Source of the DNA: DASRSE01 sp035656655
Lineage (GTDB): Bacteria > Planctomycetota > Planctomycetia > Pirellulales > DASRSE01
Direction: 5' to 3'
Length of the DNA stretch: 23,536 bases
Assembly: GCA_035656655.1 (NCBI GenBank)
Contig: DASRSE010000259.1
Span: 1-23,536, forward strand
The notes under the pieces were generated by a model. It worked only from the letters and a program-made list of their open reading frames with translations, did not search any database and was not told where the DNA came from. Below, one piece after another: positions 13,889 through 23,000 of this stretch (position 1 is the stretch's first letter; the number at the start of each line of letters is the position of its first letter). The position numbers and the translations under genes are program-made.

Positions 13889-14956
13889 ATGATGAGCAGT
13901 CGTCTCGGGAGTTATCTGGCAGCGGCAATGGTGGTGCTTGGCGGCCTGGGGCAATTCGCGCCCGCGCGGGCCGCCGACATCGAGCTCTTGAACGTCTCCT
14001 ACGACCCAACGCGCGAGTTGTATCAAGATTACAACGAAGTATTCGCGCGCTATTGGAAAGCGCAGACGGGCGATACCGTGACGATTCAGCAATCGCACGG
14101 CGGTTCGGGCAAACAGACGCGATCGGTCATCGATGGGCTCAAGGCCGATGTCGTCACTTTGGCGTTGGCCTACGACATTGATGCGATCGCGCAGCAGAAA
14201 TTAATCTCACCCCAGTGGCAAAGTCGCCTGGCCCACAACAGCGCGCCCTATACATCGACCATTGTCTTTTTGGTGCGCAAAGGAAATCCGAAACAGATTC
14301 ACGATTGGAACGATCTCGTCCGGGCCGGAGTCAGCGTGATCTCACCCAACCCGAAAACGTCAGGCGGTGCGCGGTGGAACTATCTGGCCGCCTGGGGATA
14401 TGCCCTGCATCGCGAACTCGGCGATCTCTCCAAAGTCCAAGATCCGGCCAATCGCGATAAACTGGGCCGCGCCGAACCCCAAGCGAAGCAATTCGTCGCC
14501 GCTCTCTATAAGAACGTGCCTGTCCTCGATTCAGGGGCGCGCGGTTCGACGAACACGTTCGCGCAACGCGGCCTCGGCGACGTGCTGATCACCTGGGAGA
14601 ACGAAGCCTATCTGGCAATCAAGGAGTTTGGCGCGGACAAATTCGAGATTGTCCGCCCTTCGATTAGTATTCTGGCCGAACCCCCGGTCGCGGTCGTCGA
14701 CAAAGTGGTCGATCGCCATGGGACGCGCAAGGTAGCCGAAGCCTATTTGAGCTATCTTTATTCGCCCGCGGGCCAAGAAGTAGCGGCCCGCAATTTCTAT
14801 CGCCCGTGCTCGGCCGAAGTGGCCCAAAAGCACGCCGATCTCTTTCCCAAAATCGAACTGTTCACGGTTGACCAGGTGTTTGGCGGTTGGCAAGCCGCGC
14901 AGAAAACGCATTTCGCGTCCGGGGGCGTGTTCGACCAGATTTATTCAAGCAAGTGA
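13889..14956 (+). CDS. sbp: Sulfate-binding periplasmic protein
   Basis: A 355-residue periplasmic receptor that hands sulfate to CysTWA. Residues 1-28 are a signal peptide with likely cleavage at ARA|AD, followed by DIELLNVSYDPTRELYQDYN, the first signature of prokaryotic sulfate-binding proteins. The second signature NPKTSGGARWNYLAAWGYA is around 154-172. Length after cleavage is normal. Two ATG codons are adjacent, at 13889 and 13892. GGGAG lies three bases before the first and six before the second, so the second may be the one used. It is separated from cysTWA by an opposing gene and a repeat cluster, and has its own predicted sigma-54 promoter. Sbp and thiosulfate-binding CysP are close relatives, so substrate preference is not certain. 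Confidence 0.94.
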   Translation: MMSSRLGSYLAAAMVVLGGLGQFAPARAADIELLNVSYDPTRELYQDYNEVFARYWKAQTGDTVTIQQSHGGSGKQTRSVIDGLKADVVTLALAYDIDAIAQQKLISPQWQSRLAHNSAPYTSTIVFLVRKGNPKQIHDWNDLVRAGVSVISPNPKTSGGARWNYLAAWGYALHRELGDLSKVQDPANRDKLGRAEPQAKQFVAALYKNVPVLDSGARGSTNTFAQRGLGDVLITWENEAYLAIKEFGADKFEIVRPSISILAEPPVAVVDKVVDRHGTRKVAEAYLSYLYSPAGQEVAARNFYRPCSAEVAQKHADLFPKIELFTVDQVFGGWQAAQKTHFASGGVFDQIYSSK

Positions 14957-14960
14957 CGTC

Positions 14961-15042
14961 GTCGTTGCCCAACGACTGCTTCTAGAAGCTGAATCTCCCA
15001 ACAAAACCCAGCCATCCCGGGTCGACCGCGGCACTCGCGGTC
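14961..15042 (+). repeat. Three hairpins between sbp and the second yezD
   Basis: GTCGTTG (14961-14967) pairs with CAACGAC (14970-14976). GCTTCTAGAAGC (14978-14989) is a perfect 12-bp palindrome. GACCGCG (15024-15030) pairs with CGCGGTC (15036-15042) over a 5-base loop. None is followed by a T-run. They fill the 109-bp gap after sbp and may stabilise the 3' end of the sbp message or reduce read-through into yezD. Confidence 0.45.
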
Positions 15043-15065
15043 CGTCCTCAGCCAGGAATACGACC

Positions 15066-15275
15066 ATGCCCACGATTGCCATCTCTCCCGACATCCGGGC
15101 GGCGAAGCGATCTAGCCCCGACGAGGGCCTGAGTGCGATTCGCGCCGCTTTGCAAGGCTTGCAGTTCGGCACGCTTACCATCACGGTTCAAGACGCCGTT
15201 ATCGTCCAGCTCGAGCGGACCGAGCGACGCCGCTTGCGGCACGGGTCCGCGAATCGCGGAGCGGCCGAGAAATAA
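15066..15275 (+). CDS. YezD-like (DUF2292) small protein, copy 2
   Basis: A 69-residue DUF2292 protein, paralogous to the one at 12052-12228. The shared core is AIRAALQGLQFGTLTITVQD followed by AVIVQLERTERRRLR (residues 24-58). Its N-terminal 20 residues and its C-terminal tail differ from copy 1. AGGAA lies about eight bases before the ATG, and even the bases just before the start resemble those of copy 1 (CGACCATG against CGACCCATG). It lies 109 bp after sbp and 88 bp before a winged-helix gene on the same strand. Function is unknown; the context points to sulfur metabolism. Confidence 0.88.
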   Translation: MPTIAISPDIRAAKRSSPDEGLSAIRAALQGLQFGTLTITVQDAVIVQLERTERRRLRHGSANRGAAEK

Positions 15276-15363
15276 CTTGGTTGGTTCTACGGTCCGCATG
15301 GGATCGTTTGCTTATCCCGTTCGGCACAGAGCATCTCACTCACGAAAATCCCGGAGGAGAACC

Positions 15364-15756
15364 ATGACTTCCACCACTCTTGGGCCGCGGTCCGCGGCAG
15401 AATGGTTGACTTACCGCGCAACGCCCGACTCCACCGCGGTGCAGCTCGAGCGCTTCGCACAACACGTTTTGGGAACGGCAACCGTGGAAATTGATTTCGA
15501 GCGGCGCGAAGTTCGCAGAGCGGGACGGTTGGTGAAACTATCTCCGACCGAGTTCAATTTATTAGCCGTGCTGATGCGGCGGCCGGCCGAGACTCTGACG
15601 CGCGGCGAGATCTTGGAGATTGCGCACGGTTCGCCCCACGCCGCCACCCCGCGCGCCGTGGACGTCCAAGTGATGAGCATTCGCCGTAAGCTGGGGCCCG
15701 CCGGCGCGCAACTGGAAACGGTTCGCGGGCGCGGCTATCGCTTTCGGCCCGCCTGA
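15364..15756 (+). CDS. OmpR/PhoB-type winged-helix DNA-binding protein without receiver domain
   Basis: A 130-residue protein whose residues 40-128 form an OmpR/PhoB C-terminal effector domain. The helix segment KLSPTEFNLLAVLMRRPAETLTRGEIL is followed by AVDVQVMSIRRKLG (recognition helix) and ETVRGRGYRF (wing). There is no phosphoacceptor receiver domain. The first 38 residues are of unknown type, so it is not controlled as a normal response regulator. A longer frame runs upstream over yezD, but GGAGGAG six bases before the ATG at 15364 settles the start. It is third after sbp and yezD and may tune this cluster. It has no AAA+ module and therefore cannot be the sigma-54 activator predicted from the promoters. 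Confidence 0.85.
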   Translation: MTSTTLGPRSAAEWLTYRATPDSTAVQLERFAQHVLGTATVEIDFERREVRRAGRLVKLSPTEFNLLAVLMRRPAETLTRGEILEIAHGSPHAATPRAVDVQVMSIRRKLGPAGAQLETVRGRGYRFRPA

Positions 15757-15776
15757 GTGGCCGCGTCGCGGCGCGT

Positions 15777-17615
15777 TTACTTGCCCGGCGCGATCGCCTC
15801 GTAACTCGTGGGCAAGGGAATGACGGTCTGGCCCTTGGCCGCGGTTTGCATCGCGCACAGCGGCGGCTGTCCGAGCGCCCAATAGAGGCGAAACTGAGCG
15901 CGATCGTACTCGATCACCTCGTCCAAGTACTCTTGCCGGGCGCGGTGCAAATCGCGCAACGCGATCAAGGGTTGGAGCGGATCGTATTGCTTATCCGCCA
16001 GCCCAAACGACGACTCGCGCAGCTTGCGCCACGCTTCGAGAGCTTGGCGGACGGCCTCTTGCGCGCTGGCCAAGCTAGCCTCGCGGAAATGGATCTGCTT
16101 GGCGGCCGAGGCGACTTCTTCGCCGATTTCGGTCTCGACTTCGACTCGGCGCGCCATCGCCGCGTCGACGGCGGAGCGCTGGCTGGCGATGCGGGCATGA
16201 TCGCCGGCGCCCATGTTGTGCAGTTCCCAGATGGCCTGGGCATAGCCATCGCTGCGCGACCCAAAGGTATCGAGTTCGCTGCCAATGCCGCCGCCAAAAG
16301 TGCCGGCGACGTAGCCGACCTCCAGCCGCGGAAGCCACGGCGCGACCTGTGCTTGGCGTAAGCGCTCGCTCGCGGCTCCCACCAGGAGACGGCTGTTTTG
16401 CAACTCCGGCCGGCGGCTCATCCCTAGCGCGACCAGCGCATCGTAAGACATGTCGCCCGGCACGAGGACCACCGGCACCACGGTCGGATCGGCCGGCAGT
16501 AAATCGACCGAGGGCTTGAGCCGCAAGAGCCGCGCCAGGCGCGCGCTGGCAACCGCGGCATCGCCTTCCAGATTCGTGAGTTCTTGGCGGCGGAGGTTGA
16601 TTTCGGTCCGAGCGCGATTGACGTCGGCGGTCGTCTTGCCCAATCCGGCTTGCGCGGCCGCTTCCGCGTTATGAATCAGCTCATCAGCATGCGTCAGCGT
16701 GTCACTCAGAATTGCGAGGAGCGCCTTGGCGCGGAGCAAATCTAGATAGGCCAAACAAACATCGAGCTGGATGGAATTCGTGACCGCTTGCTCTTGAAAA
16801 CCGGTCGCATTGGCCACCTGCTCGGCGATCAATCGACTGTACAACAAATTGGACAAGTCCCACGACAAGGAGACGTCTCCTTGCATGAAGAGGCTTTGCT
16901 TGGAGGTCGAGAGGACGTTGCCCTCGGTCGCTTGCAAACGGCCATCGTGACGCAGGTATTGCGGTCCGGTCGACAGATCAGGCAAGCAGGCGACTTTCGC
17001 GGCGCGCAGCAAGGCGAAGGCCTCGTCAACTTGCGCGGCCGCGTAGGCGATCGTGGGATTGTTCGCGTCGGCCAGCCGCAAGGCGGTCGGAAGATTGATC
17101 GTGAGCTGATTGTGCTCGTCAATGGGCGGCAAGGGGATAAACTCGCCGGTCCCGGCCAGCACCGGCTGCGGAATTGCGTTGGGCGCGGGCTGCGGTGCAC
17201 GCGGTGGGGCAGGCAAAGGAGCCGCTAATTCTTCGTCGGCGGCGAGCTGAATCGCTCGGTCCGGCCGGTCGGCGGGCCGCGCGTTCGAGGCCGCAGCCTG
17301 CTCGAACGAAGTCCTGGTCAGCGGGTCAGCCGGGGGGGTGTATGCCAAGGTCGGCAAGCCCACGGCGTGCGCGGAGGGAGAAGCCGCCGGCATGGATTGA
17401 CCGTTCGCCGCCGGCTTAGGCGCGCCCGCGATGGCGGCCGCCGGCGCGGCGGCTTCTTGCTGCGCGATGGTCGTTCGCCCCAAGGGATGATCCGCTGCGC
17501 AGCCTCCGAGGACGCACAGCACCAGCGGTTGGCTCCAGCGCGCGAGAGCGCGAATTCCGCGCCAAGTTCGCTCCGCGCGAGCTGTTCGAGCCGAGTCCAG
17601 CGACGAGTCGGGCAT
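15777..17615 (-). CDS. TolC-family outer-membrane efflux lipoprotein
   Basis: A 612-residue outer-membrane factor, the exit duct of the tripartite RND pump encoded upstream. The N-terminus ends in the lipobox LGGC with Cys39, so the protein is probably lipid-anchored. Residues 40-165 are a long Ala/Pro-rich linker, more than typical family members have. The two OEP repeats follow, beginning LTINLPTALRLADANNPTIAYAAAQ and LGMSRRPELQNSRLLVGAASERL, with the long heptad-rich helices of TolC. I place the start at 17615 because AAGGAGG lies eight bases upstream; an in-frame start at 17708 would add 31 residues encoded by an intercistronic hairpin region. It is last in the minus-strand efflux set, 163 bp after the adaptor gene, and convergent with the regulator gene ending 20 bp away. 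Confidence 0.9.
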   Translation of the reverse strand: MPDSSLDSARTARAERTWRGIRALARWSQPLVLCVLGGCAADHPLGRTTIAQQEAAAPAAAIAGAPKPAANGQSMPAASPSAHAVGLPTLAYTPPADPLTRTSFEQAAASNARPADRPDRAIQLAADEELAAPLPAPPRAPQPAPNAIPQPVLAGTGEFIPLPPIDEHNQLTINLPTALRLADANNPTIAYAAAQVDEAFALLRAAKVACLPDLSTGPQYLRHDGRLQATEGNVLSTSKQSLFMQGDVSLSWDLSNLLYSRLIAEQVANATGFQEQAVTNSIQLDVCLAYLDLLRAKALLAILSDTLTHADELIHNAEAAAQAGLGKTTADVNRARTEINLRRQELTNLEGDAAVASARLARLLRLKPSVDLLPADPTVVPVVLVPGDMSYDALVALGMSRRPELQNSRLLVGAASERLRQAQVAPWLPRLEVGYVAGTFGGGIGSELDTFGSRSDGYAQAIWELHNMGAGDHARIASQRSAVDAAMARRVEVETEIGEEVASAAKQIHFREASLASAQEAVRQALEAWRKLRESSFGLADKQYDPLQPLIALRDLHRARQEYLDEVIEYDRAQFRLYWALGQPPLCAMQTAAKGQTVIPLPTSYEAIAPGK

Positions 17616-17652
17616 GCAGGGTACCTCCTTGTACCACCGGCAAACCCGAGCG

Positions 17653-17714
17653 CGCCAAGCGGAGCGATGCTCCGCACTTGGCGAGGTTGAAAAATGCCAC
17701 GCCGGCATTTTTCA
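17653..17714 (-). repeat. Two hairpins between the adaptor and TolC-type genes
   Basis: TGAAAAATGCC (17688-17698) pairs perfectly with GGCATTTTTCA (17704-17714) over a 5-base loop. Next to it CGCCAAGCGGAGC (17653-17665) pairs with GCTCCG-CA-CTTGGCG (17669-17683), a 13-bp stem with a 2-base bulge and a 3-base loop. On the minus strand they follow the adaptor gene by about 65 bp and precede the TolC-type gene. They could act as a partial terminator or an mRNA-processing or stabilising element that sets the adaptor-to-duct ratio. Confidence 0.5.
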
Positions 17715-17778
17715 GTAGGCGGCTAGAGAATCCGCCATGCAGGCCGCGGCCTGAACGAGGGGGCTTCGCTCCGCTCCG

Positions 17779-19260
17779 TCACCAAGTGACTTTGACGGGT
17801 TTGACTCTTTGCCCATCGGCAATATCGCTTTGCCCACTAAAGACGATGCTTTCGGACCCTGTCAGCTTTTCGCAAACGTCTTTATCGTTAGAATCGTGCG
17901 GCTTGACTTTGCAGACGATCATCTTTGCGCCATCCTCAAACTCGACCCGAACCGCCGTCCGATGGGCGATCCCCTTGATCACCTCGAGGATGTAGGACTT
18001 CTTGTTCTGCTGAAAGACGGCGCTTTCCGGCAACAGAAAAGCTTTGTCGAAGCGCTGCAGCACGAGCGTCATGCTGCCGTACATGCCTGGCCGGATCGCG
18101 CCGGCCAAGTGGTTTGGCCCGGAGTTGTTGGTGAGATCGACCTCGACGCGCATATCGCGCGAGTGTTCGGGATCGAGCCAATTGGAATACCGATCGACCT
18201 TGCTGTGAATGACCTTGCCGTCGAGGGCATCGAGGTGCAATTCGGCCTCGGTGCTCTTGGTCACATAGGGGGCGTCGCGTTCGGGAACCCACATCACGGC
18301 GGTCACTTTGTCGATTTGCACGACTGACAGGAGCGGAATCGACTTGCCGGTCGAGGCGTTCTGGACAAACGCGCCCGGATCGACGTTGCGGCCGATCACG
18401 ATTCCGTCGAAGGGCGCGCGGATTTTGGTGAATTCAAATTGAATTTCGGCTTGCTCTCGGTCGGCCTTGGCGACGGCGAGCCGGGCCTTTTTGACATCGA
18501 CATCGACGACCGCCTCCGCCAGTTTGGCGGACGCTTGATCGTGTTCGCTGTTGGCCGTTGCGACTGCTGCTTTGGCGGCTTTCACGGCGGCCTGGGCCGA
18601 CTCGGCTTCCAGTTTTTTCTCATCCATGATATTGGCGAGCACGGCGTCTTTATTGACTAAGACGCCGAATCGGCCCAACTCGGTGTTCAAAAATTTGAGC
18701 TTCGCCTGATAGCGGTCGATGTCCGCTTCTTTTTCAGCGACGGCGGAGAGGGCCGACTTTTCCGCGGCTTCCACGACCTTGACATTCGCCTGGGCCGAAC
18801 GCAGATCCTGGGCCGCCTGATCGACCAGCGCCGATTTTTGCTGGATCGTTTTTGCCAAGTCCGGCGCGTCGATCTCGATCAAGACGTCGCCTTGTTTGAT
18901 CGAGTCGCCGATGTCCTTGTTGATCGTTTTGACGACCCCGGCCACGCGCGACATGAGGTCCGCCTTCGTCAAGCCTTCGATAAACGCCGGCTGCGTAATC
19001 GAACGAACCAACTCGGTTTTGTTCAGCTTGGGCGAGCCGACCTTGACGACAGGCAAATTGCGGTCGGCGGCGCTCGAACGATCCGCCGAGCCATCGCTCG
19101 CCGCGCTTTGCTTGGGATGCGGCCGCAAATAGACAATGCCGAAGACCAAGCCCGCCACGAGCAAAAGTCCCACTCCGATGCGCCCGGCGAAGGGGAACAA
19201 TCGCTGCTTCTTGGCTGGCCGAACGCTTGGCTGCGACGGATCGGGAAGGGTGGGTTGCAT
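17779..19260 (-). CDS. HlyD/AcrA-type periplasmic adaptor (membrane fusion protein)
   Basis: This 493-residue adaptor links the RND pump to the TolC-type duct. Residues 28-46 are a single membrane anchor. A lipoyl-like half (VAGVVKTINKDIGDSIKQGDVLIEIDAPDL) is followed by a long alpha-hairpin of about 140 residues rich in Ala, Glu and Lys, then the second lipoyl half FTKIRAPFDGIVIGRNVDPGAFVQN. Beta-barrel and membrane-proximal domains fill the rest (RPGMYGSMTLVLQRFDKAFLLPESAV). The hairpin is longer than in AcrA. The gene follows the RND pump in the same direction, but a gap of 755 bp occupied by an opposite-strand stress-protein gene separates them, so it probably has its own promoter. Confidence 0.92.
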   Translation of the reverse strand: MQPTLPDPSQPSVRPAKKQRLFPFAGRIGVGLLLVAGLVFGIVYLRPHPKQSAASDGSADRSSAADRNLPVVKVGSPKLNKTELVRSITQPAFIEGLTKADLMSRVAGVVKTINKDIGDSIKQGDVLIEIDAPDLAKTIQQKSALVDQAAQDLRSAQANVKVVEAAEKSALSAVAEKEADIDRYQAKLKFLNTELGRFGVLVNKDAVLANIMDEKKLEAESAQAAVKAAKAAVATANSEHDQASAKLAEAVVDVDVKKARLAVAKADREQAEIQFEFTKIRAPFDGIVIGRNVDPGAFVQNASTGKSIPLLSVVQIDKVTAVMWVPERDAPYVTKSTEAELHLDALDGKVIHSKVDRYSNWLDPEHSRDMRVEVDLTNNSGPNHLAGAIRPGMYGSMTLVLQRFDKAFLLPESAVFQQNKKSYILEVIKGIAHRTAVRVEFEDGAKMIVCKVKPHDSNDKDVCEKLTGSESIVFSGQSDIADGQRVKPVKVTW

Positions 19261-19453
19261 AAAAGAGGCTCTATTGGGGCGAAGTGAGGTTATACTGAAA
19301 TGCGGTCAATCGATGCTTCAACACGGCAATCCGCAAGGCAACGCCAAGAAATAACTGCGCCTGCAAATCCTGCTCCCTCCGGGCAAGGGCGATGCAACAG
19401 CGACGTTATTTGTCGGCCGTTTCAACGCGGCCAGCCGCAGGGGGGACAATCTC

Positions 19454-19909
19454 ATGCTCAGGCAAGGTCCAGTCATTTTTCCTACCGACTTCTCGGAATG
19501 CTCGCTTCACGCGCTTGCCACAGCGGAAGAACTGGCACAGCGGTTGGAAAAGTCATTGTTGATTATACACGTCGCGGAATCGGTCGGGGCCGAAAACATT
19601 ACCTTTGGCGAAGTCGAGCAGACGCTTCAGCCGGCGGGATACCGCAGCCGACTTCAGGCCGACTTGCAAACTATTCGGCCGACCGCCGACGATTTGAAGG
19701 TCGAATACTTGATTACTGACGGCGACCCGCCCAAGGCGATCCTCCAGCTTGCGGAAGAACGCCACGCGAGCCTGATTGTGATGGGAACGCATGGCCGCAC
19801 CGGAGTACAACGCCTGTTGCTGGGAGGAACCACGCAATATGTCGTTCGGCACGCAGTCTGTCCGGTCGTCACCATCAAGCAACCACCTGAGTCGTCTCAC
19901 CCGGCATAA
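19454..19909 (+). CDS. Universal stress protein (UspA family)
   Basis: A 151-residue single-domain universal stress protein. It starts VIFPTDFSECSLHALATAEEL, where Asp12 is the usual nucleotide-contacting residue. It carries the ATP-binding signature G-x2-G-x9-G-(S/T) as GTHGRTGVQRLLLGGTT at 111-127, so it should bind ATP as many members do. GGGGGGAC lies about seven bases upstream of the ATG. It is on the plus strand, between the RND pump and adaptor genes of the minus strand, convergent with the pump and divergent from the adaptor. The 193-bp divergent gap (19261-19453) may hold promoters for both it and the adaptor. It may be co-regulated with the pump as part of a stress response, but nothing shows this directly. 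Confidence 0.93.
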   Translation: MLRQGPVIFPTDFSECSLHALATAEELAQRLEKSLLIIHVAESVGAENITFGEVEQTLQPAGYRSRLQADLQTIRPTADDLKVEYLITDGDPPKAILQLAEERHASLIVMGTHGRTGVQRLLLGGTTQYVVRHAVCPVVTIKQPPESSHPA

Positions 19910-19946
19910 GCCCTCCGCCTGTTAAACTGAGCCGGCTCCACGACTC

Positions 19947-19967
19947 CTCAGCGCACCGGCGGCTGAG
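19947..19967. terminator. Weak hairpin between convergent genes
   Basis: CTCAGC (19947-19952) pairs with GCTGAG (19962-19967) over a 9-base loop, followed by AAATATCTTT. It lies in the 106-bp gap between the converging stress-protein and RND genes, where termination is expected. The stem is only 6 bp and the T-run is poor. Confidence 0.25.
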
Positions 19968-20015
19968 AAATATCTTTGCGGTTTCACCAGCCGCCCTCTG
20001 GCAGACCGCGGGCTG

Positions 20016-23000
20016 CTAATGCGCAGGGACGGTTTCCGCCAGTTCTTCATCGACGCTCTGCACGTCGCTCGTTTGCTCCTTCGATAGCAAGGTGTACATG
20101 ATTGGTACGATCACTAGGGTCAAACAGGTCGATGTCAATAACCCGCCGACGACCGCGCGCGCTAAGGGAACATTGGCTTCGCTGCCGCGTCCGAGGCCAA
20201 TAGCCATCGGAATCAGGTCGAGAAAGGTGGCCAAAAAGGTCATCAAAATGGGGCGGAAGCGGATCGTCGCGGCCAATTGAATGGCCGTGCGGATGTCCGC
20301 TCCTAGCTTGCGCTGCTTGTTGGCAAAATCCACCAACAGCACTCCGTTGGAGACGACAATTCCGACCATAAAAATGACCCCCATGCTCGATTGCACGTTC
20401 AAGGTCGTATGCGTCACGTAGAGCATGCCCAGCACGCCGATCAGCCCGAGCGGGATCGTGAACATGATCACTCCCGGTCCGACGAACGAGCGAAACAGAA
20501 CGACGAGCAGCAAATAGACGAGCAGCGCTGCCAGCACCAGGCCAAAGCCCAGGCTGCCGAACGATTGGGTCATCCGGCTATATTCGCCCTTCACGGCGAC
20601 GCGGATGCCGCCTGGAAAATTCATCTCGCCATCCTCCGAATCCGGAGGAACCGAAGCGCTGCCGGAGTTGGTGTTCTTCCATTCGTTCTGTTGAAACTCG
20701 CGCATGTTCAAGTTGCCCACCAGCGTGCCAATGTCGATGTTTTCCGTATTCACCAGCACGTCAAACGTCCGCGCCAAATTCACGTGATTCATCTCCACCG
20801 GCGCCGACGCCGGCCGGATGCTGGCCAAGGAGCTCAACTTGACAGGGTGGGTATCCTTGCCTCCGGTGACCGGAATATCGAGGACGTCTTCGAGCCGGCG
20901 GTTGGCGTCTTCCGGATACTGGACGGCCACGAAGTATTGGTTGCCGGACTTCGGATCAATCCAAAAGACGCGGTGCAGCGAGATGCTGGAGTTCATGGCC
21001 GTGACAACTTGACCGACGACCTGGGCTTCAGTGAGATCGGCGTCGGACGCCTTGGCGCGGTCGACATCGATCAAGAGCTGCTTGGCGTCGAGCCGTTGCA
21101 ATACACGGACGTCGGCCGCGCCGGGGACCTTGGCGATCCATTCGCGCGCTCGTTCCGCCAAGGCGTGTGCCTCTTCGGTCTTGCCCCCGGCAATTTGCAG
21201 ATCGATCGGCGACGAGGCGCCGTAGTTGAGCGCGGCGGAGATCATGCCGCCGGTATCGAAGCTGAAATGCATATCGGCGAATTCGGACGCCCCGGCCAAT
21301 CGGTGCCGCAATTCGATCGCATATTCTTGGGCGCTTTTCGTGCGCTCGTCATTGAGTTGGATTTTCAGGACCGCGTCCTGCGTGCCGGAGTTGGCCGTAT
21401 AGGCCGCGGACCAGTCGGGAACGAGGCCCAGTTCCGAGACGAGCATCGTCCGCTCGCTGGCGGGGATCACGTCGGTGATGAACTTTTCGACCTCGATGAT
21501 GCGCTGTTCGGTCGCTTCGAGATTGGTGCCGGCGCCGCACCGCACGTACATCGTGATTTGCCCAGCGTCGACCTGGGGAAAGAATTCGCGGCCGATGCCC
21601 AGCAATAACGTGAGCGAAGCCAGAAACAAGATTCCGACCGTCGTCAGGACGAGCGCCCGGTGTCGCAGGGCGACTTCCAGGATCGCGGCATAGCGCTGCG
21701 TGAGGCGGTGGAGCGCGGCGTCGATCCGTTGATACAGCCGTTTTCCAATCCCCTCTTGCACGTGCTCGTCGCCCGGATGCGGATGCTCATGCTTGAGATA
21801 TTTCGCGCACAGCGCCGGAATCAGCGTGACCGAGAGCACAAACGACGCGAGCATCGCGAAGGCCAAGGCCAATGTCAACGGGCGGAAGAGAAAGCCTCCC
21901 ATTCCCGGCATCAAGGCGATCGGGCAGAGCACGATGATCGTGGTCAAGGTGGCGACGAAGACCGGAACGATGACTTCGGTCGCTCCGTCGTAAGCGGCGC
22001 GGAGGCTGGATTTACCGAGCGTTTGATGGCGATGGGTGTTTTCCAGCACGACAATGGTCACGTCGACCAGCGGTCCAATTGCCAAGGCCAAACCACCCAG
22101 CGTCATCGCATTGATGGTGTTGCCGCCGCTGCTGAGGCAAATGAGCGAGACCAAAATCGCCAAGGGAATCGACATTGTGGCGAACAGAGTCATCCGCCAA
22201 TTGCCCAAAAAGATCAGAATCATGACCGCGACCAGCACCGCGCCGATGATCCCTTCGTGAATCAAACTTTCGATCGCGTTTTTAACGTAGACCGATTGGT
22301 CCATGACCAGCTCGAGGTGGACGTTCTTGCCATTCGCTTTGAACGTCTCTTCCATGTGGGCCAATTCGGCGCGGACGCCGCTGACCACGGTCAAGCTGCT
22401 TGCCCCTTGTTGCCGGTAGATCGGCACATACACCTGCCGGTGGCCATTGATCCGGACGAGCCCGGTTTGAATCGTGTGCGAATCCTTGGCGACCCCCACG
22501 TCGCTGAGATAGACCCGATTGCCGGCGCCGGTCCGCAGCGGGATGTTGTTCAGCTCCTCGACCGCGCTGACCATGGCGTTGGTATCGAGTTGAAATTCGA
22601 AGGCGCCAAACTTGACCACGCCGGGCGTCACCATCAAGTTTTGGCGGCCGAGCGCATCGACCACGTCGAGCGGAGACAAATTGCGCGCCTCCAGCTTCTG
22701 CGGATCGACATAGATCAATATCGTGCGATCCTGGCCGCCAAACACGGCCGGGGCGACCACCCCTTTGATTCCGCCGAGCATATTGCGGAGTTCAATGCGG
22801 GCCAGATCTTTCAACTGCGTTTCGTCGAGGTCCGGGCTGGTGATGCTCAGAATGCCCAGCGGGATCGTGCCCGTCGGATCGAACGGGAGCACGACCGGCG
22901 GCAACGTGTTCGGCGGGAGAGTCGGCAGCGCGCCCAGCGCCAACGAATTCACCAGCGTCAGCGCCTTGTTGGGATCGACGTCGTCGTGAAAGTACAGCCG

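Noticed and set aside
13471..14098. Open frames encoding RRRES and AGMT-like repeats
   Set aside because: These peptides are translations of the ATTCCC-N8-GGGAAT palindromes, a common source of spurious protein predictions.
15133..15363. N-terminal extension of the winged-helix regulator
   Set aside because: It would overlap the second yezD gene in another frame. GGAGGAG just before the ATG at 15364 marks the true start.
15760..15772. GCCGC-GTC-GCGGC hairpin in the 20-bp gap between the regulator and TolC-type genes
   Set aside because: The stem is only 5 bp, which is common by chance in GC-rich sequence. It may aid termination but cannot be supported as such.
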